The translations under genes and the position numbers were made by a program. 36,435 nucleotides of DNA, taken from the NCBI GenBank assembly GCA_903894995.1, contig CAITSG010000175.1, positions 1 through 36,435 on the forward strand, in the 5' to 3' direction. The notes below the pieces were generated by a model. It was not told the DNA's origin. It saw only the letters and a program-made list of their open reading frames with translations, and did no database searches. How positions within the stretch are numbered: position 1 is the first letter of the stretch; every line of letters starts with the position of its first letter. This DNA is from an uncultured Burkholderiales bacterium (GTDB taxonomy: Bacteria; Pseudomonadota; Gammaproteobacteria; Burkholderiales; Burkholderiaceae_C). This document shows positions 1 to 8,470 of this stretch, piece by piece.

Positions 1-303
1 CAAGTTGGCCATGCGGGTGTTCAGCTCGGTCGTGTCGGCCGCTGCACCCCTGTGGGGCTGGGTGGCCATGTCTTGTTGGGCGGTGAAGCCCAGCCACGCG
101 GCGCTGAGTGTTGCCGGCTTGGCGGCACTTTCGTCCGAAGCCGACGTCAACAGATCGACCTGCTCGGTCAGTGCCCCGCGCCATTCGTCCCAGTGCCCTG
201 CAGGCGCACGTTCTTTCTGAAGGGCCAACCACTGGGTGGCATGCTCGGGGGCTGTGGTGTCGTTGGCGTCGTTGGCGTAAGAGGACTCGTTCATCTGTCG
301 CAT
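1..303 (-). CDS. N-terminal part of a probable circularly permuted ATP-grasp/alpha-E protein (truncated by window edge)
   Basis: An uninterrupted minus-strand frame runs from an ATG at 303 (alternative ATG at 294) off the left edge, giving about 101 residues. The visible part is hydrophilic and acidic. It contains a segment reading GHWDEWRGAL, which resembles the HYDEL-type stretch near the start of the long circularly permuted ATP-grasp/alpha-E proteins. In Burkholderiales those proteins usually follow a transglutaminase-DUF2126 gene on the same strand, and this frame starts 111 bp downstream of one. The catalytic ATP-grasp region lies outside the window, so the assignment rests mostly on context and a short resemblance. 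That the frame is coding is fairly safe; the product is moderately likely. Confidence 0.5.
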   Translation of the reverse strand, partial: MRQMNESSYANDANDTTAPEHATQWLALQKERAPAGHWDEWRGALTEQVDLLTSASDESAAKPATLSAAWLGFTAQQDMATQPHRGAAADTTELNTRMANL

Positions 304-315
304 TGTCGCTTGCAA

Positions 316-408
316 ACCCCTGCGCACAGGGGTGCGCTTGTGCACCGAAAAATCTGGCATGTGGCGCGTGCGCACCCTTGTGGACCCTCGGTGGCCTATC
401 CACAAGGG
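316..408. repeat. Two inverted repeats between the DUF2126 gene and its downstream partner
   Basis: The 111-bp gap between two same-strand genes holds two perfect inverted repeats. The first is ACCCCTG/CAGGGGT at 316-322 and 327-333 with a 4-nt loop. The second is CCCTTGTGGA at 375-384 and TCCACAAGGG at 399-408 with a 14-nt loop. The right arm of the second overlaps CTATCCACA (396-404), one mismatch from the DnaA-box consensus TTATCCACA. Neither hairpin is followed by a U-tract in the minus direction, so a simple intrinsic terminator is unlikely. An mRNA processing or attenuation structure is possible. Confidence 0.5.
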
Positions 409-414
409 GGCTTG

Positions 415-3400
415 TCACACCCGCCGCAAATCCAGGGTGTAGGGGAACTCTGCACTGGCGTGCAGCGCAGCGTTGGGCACCAGCGTGGGCAGGTGCTTCA
501 TCGTTCCCGGCGTGTGACCCATGCGGAAGAAGCGGGCCATGCGGCGGCTTTCGGCCTCATAGGCGTTGACCGGGAAGGTGTCGTAACTGCGGCCACCGGG
601 ATGCACCACATGGTATTGGCAGCCACCCAACGAGCGCTTCATCCAAGTGTCCACCAGGTCCACCGTCAGCGGGGCGTGCATGCCGATGCTGGGGTGCAAT
701 GACGAAGGGGGATTCCACGCTTTGTAGCGCACGCTGGCCACGTACTCACCCACCACGCCGGTGGCTTGAAGGGGCAGGGGCTTGCCGTTGACGGTGAGGG
801 TATGGCGTGCGGGGTTCATGCCGCTGACATGCACCTCAATGCGCTCGAGCGATGAATCCACATAGCGGGCAGTTCCGCCCGCGCTGCTTTCCTCGCCCAT
901 GACGTGCCAAGGCTCCAGTGCGTTGCGCAGGGTGACGACGGTTCCGTCCACTTGGATTTGGCCCACCAAGGGGAAGCGGAACTCGAAATGCGCCGCGAAC
1001 CAGCTCGGGTCGAAGTGGAATCCCGCATCGCCCAGCTCGGTGAGCACGTCGTCAAAGTCTTTGTGGATCCAGTGCGGCAGCATGAAGCGGTCGTGCAGCT
1101 CGGTGCCCCAGCGGCTCACAGGGGCCACATACGGTTTGTCCCAGAAGCGGGCCACCAGCGCTCTGAGCAGCAGTTGCTGCACGATGCTCATGCGGGCGTG
1201 GGGCGGCATTTCAAAGGCACGCAATTCCAGCAGGCCCAAGCGCCCGGTGCTGCTGTCGGGCGAGTACATCTTGTCGATGCAAAACTCGCTGCGGTGGGTG
1301 TTGCCGGTCACGTCCACCAGGATGTTGCGCAAGGTGCGGTCCACCACCCAGGGGGCCATGTCGGCGCCGTATTTTTTTCGGTTGCGGGTGATCTCGCGCA
1401 GCGCAATCTCCAGTTCATACACCTGGTCGTTGCGCGCCTCGTCCACACGCGGGGCTTGGCTGGTGGGGCCGATGAACATGCCGCTGAACAAATAACTCAG
1501 GCTCGGGTGGTTGTGCCAGTAAAGGATCAGGCTGGCCAGCAGTTCGGGGCGGCGCAAGAACGGGCTGTCTGCAGGCGTGGCCCCGCCCATCACCATGTGG
1601 TTGCCCCCACCCGTGCCGGTGTGGCGGCCGTCGGTCATGAATTTTTCGGCCGACAGGCGTGTCTCGAAAGCGGCTTGGTACAAAAACTCGGTGTGCTCGA
1701 CCAGTTCGGTCCAGTTGTGCGCCGGGTGGATGTTGACCTCGATCACGCCGGGGTCGGGTGTGACCTGCAGCAGTTTGAGGCGCTGGTCGCGAGGCGGTGG
1801 GTAGCCTTCCATGACGATTTTGAGGCCCAACTTCACTGCCGTGGCTTCGACGGCGCTCACCAGCGCCAAGTAGTCTTCAAGTCGGGCCAGAGGCGGCATG
1901 AAGACATAGATCACGCCAGACTTTTGATTTTTCTCTGGTACATCGTTTTGGGCACCACTTTCTGCTTCAGGACCATTGGCACGGCGTGGGTCGCGCACTT
2001 CCACGCACAGTGCCGTGCGAACCACTGTGGGGTCGGATTTGAACTTTTCAGGACAGGATGGTGTGGGGCTTGGATGGCTGAGGCGGATGTCCTGGTTTGT
2101 CTTGTCCAGTCGATTTGGCAAGGTGACGGGTTCTCTGCTCGGCAATTTTTCTCTGGGGGCAAAGGGGTCTTGCTCGATCATGTGCCAGCGCTCGGTCGGT
2201 TTGGCCCAGGGCAGGGAGTCCAGCGGCAAGCGCCAGCCCATGGGCGAGTCGCCGGGCATCAGGTACATGCGCTCGTCTCGCAAAAACCATCGACCAGTTT
2301 CCCATTGGGGTCCGGCCAATTCGGGTAAAGGTGCGTTGGCCTTGGGCGTTTCTTTTTCATCGACGTTTTCAGACGTTTCTTTTTCAACAGCTTGAAGCGG
2401 CAAAACATAACCCACCGCATGGTCCAGCCCTTGGCTGAAGATGCGGCGCAGGCGAATACGCTCCATCTCGTCATCCAGTCGGGCGTCAAATGGGTCCACG
2501 TTGACGGGCAGGCGGCGTTCTCGCCACAGGTAATACCAAGTGTCCTCGTAGCCAGGCAGCACGGTGTCACTGGGCAGGCCCAGCTCTTGCGTCAGGGCTT
2601 GCATGAAACGCTCAGCATCGGCGCTGGTGTAGTGGCTCGGTTCGCGTTCGTCGGCAAAGATCTCAGGGTTGTGCCAGCAGGGCGTGCCGTCGGCCCGCCA
2701 GTAAATGCTCAGCGCCCAGCGTGGCAACTGTTCGCCCGGGTACCACTTGCCTTGACCAAAGTGCAAGAAACCGCCTTGTCCATATTGCTGGCGCAGCTTG
2801 TGCACCAACTCGGTGGCCAAGCCCCGCTTCGTTGGCCCCAGGGCGTCGGTGTTCCATTCAGCGCCATCGCGGTCTTGGGTGGACACAAAAGTGGGCTCGC
2901 CGCCCATGGTCAGGCGCACGTCTTGTGCCACCAATTGGGCGTCCACCTGCTCACCCAGTGCCAGCACAGTGGCCCATTGTTCGTCGCTGTAGGGCTTGGT
3001 TACGCGGGGCGACTCGTGGATGCGCGTGACGCTCATCTCGTGGTGGAACTCGACCTCGGCTTCGTCCATCAGGCCCTCAATGGGCGCGGCGGCAGACGGC
3101 TGGGGGGTGCAGGCCAGAGGAATGTGGCCTTCTCCGGCCAGCAAGCCAGAGGTCGGGTCCAAGCCCACCCAGCCTGCACCAGGCAAATACACCTCGCACC
3201 AAGCATGCAGGTCGGTGAAGTCGATCTCGGTGCCGCTGGGGCCGTCGAGCGATTTCACATCCGGGGCCAGTTGAATCAAATAACCCGAGACAAAGCGGGC
3301 TGCGATGTTCATGTGCCGGAACAGCTGTACCAAAAGCCAAGCCGAGTCCCGGCAAGACCCGCTTTTCAGGCTCAAGGTTTCTTCGGCCGTTTGCACCCCC

Positions 3401-3891
3401 GGCTCCATCCGTATGGTGTAACGGATGTCCTGGTGCAGGCGTTGGTTGACTTGCACCAAAAAATCAATGGTCCGCTGGCGCTTGCGGTCCATGCTGGCCA
3501 GGTATTTTTTGAACAGTGGGGTTTTGTGTTCCTTGTCCAGGTAAGACTGCAGCTCTTCTTGCACGGTGTCCGTGTATTTGAACGGCACTTTTTCGGCCGA
3601 TGGCTCCAGGAAAAAGTCGAACGGGTTAAAAACGGCCATTTCGGTGACCACGTCCACCGTGACTTTAAAAGCGGTGGTTTTTTTCGGAAACACCAGACGG
3701 GCCTGGTAATTGGCAAAGGCGTCCTGCTGCCAGTTGATGAACTGTTCCTCGGGCTCCACTTTCAGGCTGTAGCTCAGGATTCGGCTGCGGCTGTGTGGCG
3801 CAGGGCGCAGGCGGATGACCTGCGGACCGAGCTGCACGGGCCGGTCGTAGGTGTAATGGGTGACGTGGTGCAGGGCAACGTGTATCGACAT
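415..3891 (-). CDS. Transglutaminase-like / DUF2126 fusion protein
   Basis: This protein of about 1158 residues has three parts. Residues 1-90 look like the bacterial transglutaminase N-terminal beta domain (HVTHYTYDRPVQLGPQ). A transglutaminase/protease core follows at about 165-260, with a complete Cys-His-Asp set: Cys180 in SGSCRDSAW, His229 in DLHAW and Asp245 in LDPTSG. The rest, about 320-1158, is DUF2126. The ATG at 3891 was preferred over in-frame extension to 3999 because the extra residues are Cys-rich and unlike the family, while the family motif begins right after MSIHV. Two hydrophilic low-complexity segments, near residues 510-540 and 610-680, look like linkers or insertions. 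Family knowledge: such genes co-occur with circularly permuted ATP-grasp and alpha-E genes and are predicted to take part in making or cleaving an unusual peptide. The substrate is unknown. It is cytoplasmic, with no signal peptide. Confidence 0.92.
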   Translation of the reverse strand: MSIHVALHHVTHYTYDRPVQLGPQVIRLRPAPHSRSRILSYSLKVEPEEQFINWQQDAFANYQARLVFPKKTTAFKVTVDVVTEMAVFNPFDFFLEPSAEKVPFKYTDTVQEELQSYLDKEHKTPLFKKYLASMDRKRQRTIDFLVQVNQRLHQDIRYTIRMEPGVQTAEETLSLKSGSCRDSAWLLVQLFRHMNIAARFVSGYLIQLAPDVKSLDGPSGTEIDFTDLHAWCEVYLPGAGWVGLDPTSGLLAGEGHIPLACTPQPSAAAPIEGLMDEAEVEFHHEMSVTRIHESPRVTKPYSDEQWATVLALGEQVDAQLVAQDVRLTMGGEPTFVSTQDRDGAEWNTDALGPTKRGLATELVHKLRQQYGQGGFLHFGQGKWYPGEQLPRWALSIYWRADGTPCWHNPEIFADEREPSHYTSADAERFMQALTQELGLPSDTVLPGYEDTWYYLWRERRLPVNVDPFDARLDDEMERIRLRRIFSQGLDHAVGYVLPLQAVEKETSENVDEKETPKANAPLPELAGPQWETGRWFLRDERMYLMPGDSPMGWRLPLDSLPWAKPTERWHMIEQDPFAPREKLPSREPVTLPNRLDKTNQDIRLSHPSPTPSCPEKFKSDPTVVRTALCVEVRDPRRANGPEAESGAQNDVPEKNQKSGVIYVFMPPLARLEDYLALVSAVEATAVKLGLKIVMEGYPPPRDQRLKLLQVTPDPGVIEVNIHPAHNWTELVEHTEFLYQAAFETRLSAEKFMTDGRHTGTGGGNHMVMGGATPADSPFLRRPELLASLILYWHNHPSLSYLFSGMFIGPTSQAPRVDEARNDQVYELEIALREITRNRKKYGADMAPWVVDRTLRNILVDVTGNTHRSEFCIDKMYSPDSSTGRLGLLELRAFEMPPHARMSIVQQLLLRALVARFWDKPYVAPVSRWGTELHDRFMLPHWIHKDFDDVLTELGDAGFHFDPSWFAAHFEFRFPLVGQIQVDGTVVTLRNALEPWHVMGEESSAGGTARYVDSSLERIEVHVSGMNPARHTLTVNGKPLPLQATGVVGEYVASVRYKAWNPPSSLHPSIGMHAPLTVDLVDTWMKRSLGGCQYHVVHPGGRSYDTFPVNAYEAESRRMARFFRMGHTPGTMKHLPTLVPNAALHASAEFPYTLDLRRV

Positions 3892-4260
3892 ATTTCTGAA
3901 GGCGCAACAGGGGCTGCACGCATGACAAATGCAGCTTGGGCGGTTAAAACAAGCAAAACACGCGCCAGGCTTGGTTTTTGAGTCTGTCCATGAATGCATG
4001 GGCCAACGAATGCCAATTCCAGGAGCGCCTCAGCGACACACCAACACCAGCGAACCCGGGGAGGCTGCCATGAAGCGTGACGGTATGAAGGGGAAAATGT
4101 GGGGGCCTGCTGAGCAGGCTTGCAGATTGTCGATTTTACAGAAGTTGTTATTTCACGGATCTGACCGGCGCAGCCATCCTGATCCGCTAAGTGGCCACCA
4201 CCTGGGGCAAGGAGCAGCTCGGCCTGAACGCTCAGGGCGGTCATGCGCTGAGTGGGCGGC
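3892..4260. other. Intergenic region between divergent DUF2126 and comEC genes
   Basis: This 369-bp stretch separates two divergently transcribed genes and should contain both promoters. No frame here has convincing protein character; the ones present are Cys- or Pro/Arg-rich and change character at the gene borders. The only clear structure is a short hairpin, GCCTGC-TGA-GCAGGC at 4105-4119. A relatively AT-rich patch at about 4120-4160 is the likeliest promoter location, but no consensus -35/-10 pair stands out. Confidence 0.5.
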
Positions 4261-6849
4261 ATGACGTCGATGGCTTGGGCCCGCAGTTTGGGGTGGGCTT
4301 TGACGGCTTGGTGCTTTGGGGTGGCTTTGTCGTTGCAGCAATCGGTTTTGTGGCCGCTGTTGGCCTATGCAGGGGGCTTGTGTGCCGTGATGGTTGGTGC
4401 TGTGGTGCTGCGGCGCACCCTGAGCAGGCAAGGGGCTGGAAAATCCGGCTGGGCCATTCATCATGCGGTTTGGGGTTTGGTGTGGGCAGCGGCCGCTTTT
4501 GCTGTGACGGGCTTGCATGCTTGGACTCGGGTCAGCGCCATTGATCCGATGCTCGAGGGCCGGGAACTGGATGTGGTCGGTGTGGTGCAGGCCATGCCGC
4601 AGCGGCAAGACCTGGGTTGGCGGTTTCGCTTTCGCATTGAACAAGTCTCGCAAGTGGACGGATCGGGCGCAGCACATCCGCTGCAAGTGGATGCCCAAGT
4701 GCCGTCTCAGGTTTATCTGGGCTGGTATGGCCAAGAGGGCTTGCACGACAGTGGTTGGAACGCTTCGCCCTTGCCAGAGCCCGTGAAAGCCGGCGAGCGC
4801 TGGCGCTTTCGGGTGCGTCTGAAAGCGCCACACGGCCAGCTCAATCCGCGTGGCTTTGATTACGAGCTCTGGCTGTGGGAGCAAGGCATCCGCGCAACCG
4901 GTTATGTCCGAACCCGCGCCAAAGACCCCGTTCCCCGGCGCTTGGCCAGCACTTGGGCCCACCCGGTCGAGGGCTGGCGCCAAGCGGTGCGCGATCGCTT
5001 GTTGACCCATCTGACTCCCCCAGGTAGCGATGCCGATGCGGCCAAGCGGGCCGGGGTAGTGGCCGCTCTGGTCACCGGCGATCAGGCGGCGATTGACCGC
5101 AGCGATTGGGATGTGTTTCGGGCCACGGGTGTCTCGCACCTGATGAGCATTTCGGGCTTGCATGTGACCATGTTTGCCTGGCTCGCCTCTGGTTTGGTCG
5201 CCTGGTGCTGGCGCAAGGCGGCCGTTTGGGGGTTTTCAGGTCCTCTGCGTTGGCCTGCTGTGCATGTGGGCGCTGTGGTGGGTTTGGCCTTGGCGGCCTT
5301 TTACGCCTTGTTCAGTGGCTGGGGGGTGCCTGCCCAGCGCACCTTGCTCATGTTGCTGGTGGTCGGATGTCTCAAGATGTCAGCGCGTCATTGGTCGGGT
5401 CCATTGATTTGGTGTACGGCGGGGGCGGTCGTCTTGACGTTTGACCCTTGGGCTTTGTTGCAACCCGGTTTTTGGTTGAGTTTTGTGGCTGTTGGGGTGT
5501 TGATGGCTTCTGGTTCGAATCAAAACCCCCAAAACCAGGCGTCTGCGGGGGATGATCAGGCTGCGCGCACCAACTTGGAACCCAGGTCTTTTTCGCACTA
5601 TTTGGGTGCATCAAGGGTGCCCATTTGGGGAGTTTCAGGTCTGCGCCGTTTGGGGGCTTTGTGCCGTGAACAAGCCACGGTCACGCTGGCGTTGGCCCCG
5701 TTGACCTTGCTTTTTTTTGGTCAGGTGTCGGTGGTTGGCTTGTTGGCCAATTTGCTGGCGATCCCTTGGGTGACCTTGGTGGTCACGCCCTTGGCCATGT
5801 TGGGGGTTGTCTGGACCGAGGTCTGGGTCTTGGCCGCTTGGGCATTGCAGCCCATGGGCCAAGTGCTGTCATGGCTGGCCTCTTGGCCCCTGGCCAGTGT
5901 GGCTGTCGCCCGGCCCCCATGGGGTTTGGCGCTCTTGGCTTTGGTGGGCGCAGCGGGACTGGTGCTCAAGCTGCCCTGGTCCTGGAAGTTGTTGTGTTTG
6001 CCCTTGCTGTGGCCTGTGCTGGCGTGGTCTCCAGCACGCCCTGTTCAGGGAACGTTTGATTTGCTGGCCGCCGATGTCGGGCAAGGCAACGCGGTGTTGG
6101 TTCGCACGGCCAAGCACAGTTTGCTGTACGACGCTGGGCCGCGTTACGCCGCCGAGAGCGACGCGGGCCACCGGGTGCTGGTGCCCTTGTTGGCGCAAAT
6201 GGGTGAGCAGCTCGATGTCCTGGTGCTCAGTCACCGCGACAGTGACCATACCGGGGGTGCGGCGGCCGTGCTTGCCATGCAAGGGCAGGCCAAGTTGTGG
6301 ACTTCGTTGGAAGATGAACACCCTCTGCACGCACTCAGGCCCGACTGGACACGCTGCCTGGCGGGTCAATCCTGGGTTTGGGACGGTGTTCATTTTGAAG
6401 TACTTCACCCCTCGCCAAAGCCCCATGTGGACAAGGGTCCAAGCGTGGCCAAGACCCGACCCAATTCGGTCAGCTGTGTGCTGCGCATTCAGGGCGCAGG
6501 GGGATCGGCCCTGTTGGCCGGCGACATCGAGATGGCACAAGAACTGGAATTGGTGCTCCAGGGTCTGAAGCCCGTGGACTGGTTGTTGGTGCCCCACCAC
6601 GGCAGCAAGACATCGTCGAGCACCGCTTTTTTGCAAGCCCTGCGGCCCCAATGGGCCGTGGTGCAAGCGGGCTATCGCAACCGATTTGGACACCCTGCGC
6701 CCGAGGTGGTGGCCCGTTACAACGATTTGCAAATTCAATGGGTGGACAGTCCTCATTGTGGTGCAGCCCGCTGGCGCAGCGACAGGCCGGAGCAAATGGT
6801 TTGCGAACGGGTCCAGTCACGTCGCTATTGGCACCACCTTCCCCCATGA
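4261..6849 (+). CDS. comEC: ComEC/Rec2 family DNA internalisation protein
   Basis: ComEC forms the inner-membrane channel that carries single-stranded DNA into the cytoplasm during natural transformation. The 862-residue product has the usual three-part layout. There is an N-terminal DUF4131-like membrane and soluble region. The multi-spanning Competence domain contains HLMSISGLHVTM from His293. The C-terminal metallo-beta-lactamase-like domain starts near residue 605 (DVGQGNAVLV), with HRDSDH at 658-663 and later LAGDIE and PHHGSKTSS. A hydrophilic loop near residues 420-460 interrupts the membrane segments. The ATG at 4261 was chosen over an in-frame GTG at 4252; neither has a strong ribosome-binding site. 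The length is typical of Gram-negative ComEC. Other competence genes are not in the window, so competence of the organism is not shown. Confidence 0.95.
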   Translation: MTSMAWARSLGWALTAWCFGVALSLQQSVLWPLLAYAGGLCAVMVGAVVLRRTLSRQGAGKSGWAIHHAVWGLVWAAAAFAVTGLHAWTRVSAIDPMLEGRELDVVGVVQAMPQRQDLGWRFRFRIEQVSQVDGSGAAHPLQVDAQVPSQVYLGWYGQEGLHDSGWNASPLPEPVKAGERWRFRVRLKAPHGQLNPRGFDYELWLWEQGIRATGYVRTRAKDPVPRRLASTWAHPVEGWRQAVRDRLLTHLTPPGSDADAAKRAGVVAALVTGDQAAIDRSDWDVFRATGVSHLMSISGLHVTMFAWLASGLVAWCWRKAAVWGFSGPLRWPAVHVGAVVGLALAAFYALFSGWGVPAQRTLLMLLVVGCLKMSARHWSGPLIWCTAGAVVLTFDPWALLQPGFWLSFVAVGVLMASGSNQNPQNQASAGDDQAARTNLEPRSFSHYLGASRVPIWGVSGLRRLGALCREQATVTLALAPLTLLFFGQVSVVGLLANLLAIPWVTLVVTPLAMLGVVWTEVWVLAAWALQPMGQVLSWLASWPLASVAVARPPWGLALLALVGAAGLVLKLPWSWKLLCLPLLWPVLAWSPARPVQGTFDLLAADVGQGNAVLVRTAKHSLLYDAGPRYAAESDAGHRVLVPLLAQMGEQLDVLVLSHRDSDHTGGAAAVLAMQGQAKLWTSLEDEHPLHALRPDWTRCLAGQSWVWDGVHFEVLHPSPKPHVDKGPSVAKTRPNSVSCVLRIQGAGGSALLAGDIEMAQELELVLQGLKPVDWLLVPHHGSKTSSSTAFLQALRPQWAVVQAGYRNRFGHPAPEVVARYNDLQIQWVDSPHCGAARWRSDRPEQMVCERVQSRRYWHHLPP

Positions 6850-6910
6850 TGAACAATCGAGTTCATTTCCCCTCGACATGCAGGAACGCTCCCTGCGGCA
6901 CGGGGGTGGG

Positions 6911-6939
6911 TATACATCTTGCTTCGAAGTCATCAGGAG
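6911..6939 (+). promoter_or_regulatory. Candidate -10 element and ribosome-binding site of the ATP-grasp gene
   Basis: TATACA at 6911-6916 is a good -10 match, but no convincing -35 lies 16-18 bp upstream. AGGAG at 6935-6939 sits 9 nt before the ATG at 6949 and supports that start. The promoter call is tentative; the ribosome-binding site is clear. Confidence 0.4.
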
Positions 6940-6948
6940 TCATAAGAC

Positions 6949-8400
6949 ATGCGCCAATTCGATGAAATGTACAGCCGCTTGCCTGCATCAGGCGATGCCG
7001 CAAAAGTCAGAGACCATTACCTGGCCTACGCCCGATGGTTGCAAGCGCAAGACCCCCAGACCATGGCCTCGCGCCGTGAAGAAGCCGAGATGATTTTTCG
7101 ACGCGTGGGCATCACCTTTGCCGTTTATGGCGACAAAGACGAAGACGGATCCGGAACCGAGCGCCTGATCCCCTTTGACCTGATCCCCCGGATCATTGCC
7201 GCTCAAGAGTGGAAAAGCATGGAGGCCGGTCTGGTGCAGCGCGTCACAGCCCTGAACCGCTTCATCCACGACGTGTACCACGACCAAGAGATCCTGAAGG
7301 CGGGCGTTGTGCCCCGCGAGCAAATTGAGCGCAACGCCCAGTTTCGCCCCGAGATGGTGGGGGTGGATGTGCCCAACAACATCTATTCACACATCAGTGG
7401 CATCGACATCGTGCGAGCGCCCGATGCCCAAGGCAACGGTGAGTACTACGTGCTCGAAGACAACTTGCGTGTGCCCAGCGGCGTGAGTTACATGCTGGAA
7501 GACCGCAAAATGATGATGCGGCTGTTCCCCGAATTGTTCAGCCAGCACCGCGTGGCCCCGGTGGCGCACTACCCCGATTTGCTGTTGGAAACACTGCGCG
7601 CCAGCAGCCCCGCCACCGCGGCGGAGCCCACGGTGGTGGTGCTCACCCCCGGCATGTACAACAGCGCCTATTTTGAACACGCCTTTTTGGCCCAGCAAAT
7701 GGGCGTGGAGCTGGTCGAGGGGCAGGACCTGTTTGTCAAAGACAAGTTTGTTTACATGCGCACCACACGCGGCCCCAAGCGGGTGGATGTGATTTACCGC
7801 CGGGTGGACGACGACTTTTTGGACCCGAACGTGTTCCGCCCCACCTCGACCCTGGGCTGCGCGGGCCTGATGGACGCCTACAAAGCAGGGCATGTGGCAA
7901 TCTGCAACGCGGTGGGCACGGGCGTGGCCGATGACAAGTCGATCTACCCCTACGTGCCCGACATGATCAAGTTTTATCTGGGCGAAGAGCCCATCCTCAA
8001 AAACGTGCCCACCTTCATGTGTCGGAAATCCGACGATCTGCAGTACACCCTTGCCAACCTGAAGGACCTGGTGGTCAAGGAGGTGCACGGCGCAGGCGGC
8101 TACGGCATGCTGGTTGGCCCGGCCTCGACCCAAGAAGAGATTGAGCGCTTTCGCGGGGCCTTGCTGGCCAACCCAGAGGGTTACATCGCGCAGCCCACGC
8201 TCAGCTTGTCCACTTGCCCGACCTTTGTGGACAGCGGCATTGCCCCGCGCCACATCGACCTGCGCCCATTTGTGCTGAGCGGTCGCACGGTGCAGATGGT
8301 GCCCGGGGGCCTGACGCGTGTCGCTTTGAAAGAAGGGTCTTTGGTGGTCAACAGCAGCCAAGGGGGCGGCACCAAGGACACCTGGATTTTGCAGGACTGA
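6949..8400 (+). CDS. Circularly permuted ATP-grasp type 2 protein
   Basis: The 483-residue product matches the circularly permuted ATP-grasp type 2 family (formerly DUF404/DUF407). Characteristic stretches are RLIPFDLIPRIIAAQEW near residue 65, ALNRFIHDVYHDQEIL near 100, then YYVLEDNLRVPSGVSYMLE, GVELVEGQDLF, and VVKEVHGAGGYGMLVGP late in the protein. Family knowledge: these enzymes are predicted to use ATP to activate a carboxylate and join it to an amine, making a small peptide of unknown identity. The start has a good AGGAG site. It is followed after 70 bp by an alpha-E gene on the same strand, the standard pairing. The transglutaminase-DUF2126 partner lies beyond comEC on the other strand, so the usual cluster appears split. 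It is cytoplasmic. Confidence 0.93.
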   Translation: MRQFDEMYSRLPASGDAAKVRDHYLAYARWLQAQDPQTMASRREEAEMIFRRVGITFAVYGDKDEDGSGTERLIPFDLIPRIIAAQEWKSMEAGLVQRVTALNRFIHDVYHDQEILKAGVVPREQIERNAQFRPEMVGVDVPNNIYSHISGIDIVRAPDAQGNGEYYVLEDNLRVPSGVSYMLEDRKMMMRLFPELFSQHRVAPVAHYPDLLLETLRASSPATAAEPTVVVLTPGMYNSAYFEHAFLAQQMGVELVEGQDLFVKDKFVYMRTTRGPKRVDVIYRRVDDDFLDPNVFRPTSTLGCAGLMDAYKAGHVAICNAVGTGVADDKSIYPYVPDMIKFYLGEEPILKNVPTFMCRKSDDLQYTLANLKDLVVKEVHGAGGYGMLVGPASTQEEIERFRGALLANPEGYIAQPTLSLSTCPTFVDSGIAPRHIDLRPFVLSGRTVQMVPGGLTRVALKEGSLVVNSSQGGGTKDTWILQD

Positions 8401-8470
8401 GCCATGCACTGATCCGGGCGACTTGCAAAAACCAAGTCCAGCCCCTCCAAGAACCGCCAAGGAATTCAAC

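Noticed and set aside
2392-3981. Long plus-strand open frame (529 codons) opposite the DUF2126 gene
   Set aside because: It mirrors the real gene on the other strand, is rich in His, Gln and Gly as expected from antisense GC-rich codons, and shows no family motif.
4153-5163. Minus-strand open frame of 336 codons over the comEC start
   Set aside because: It overlaps the recognised comEC reading frame for most of its length and is Pro/His/Arg-rich without motifs.
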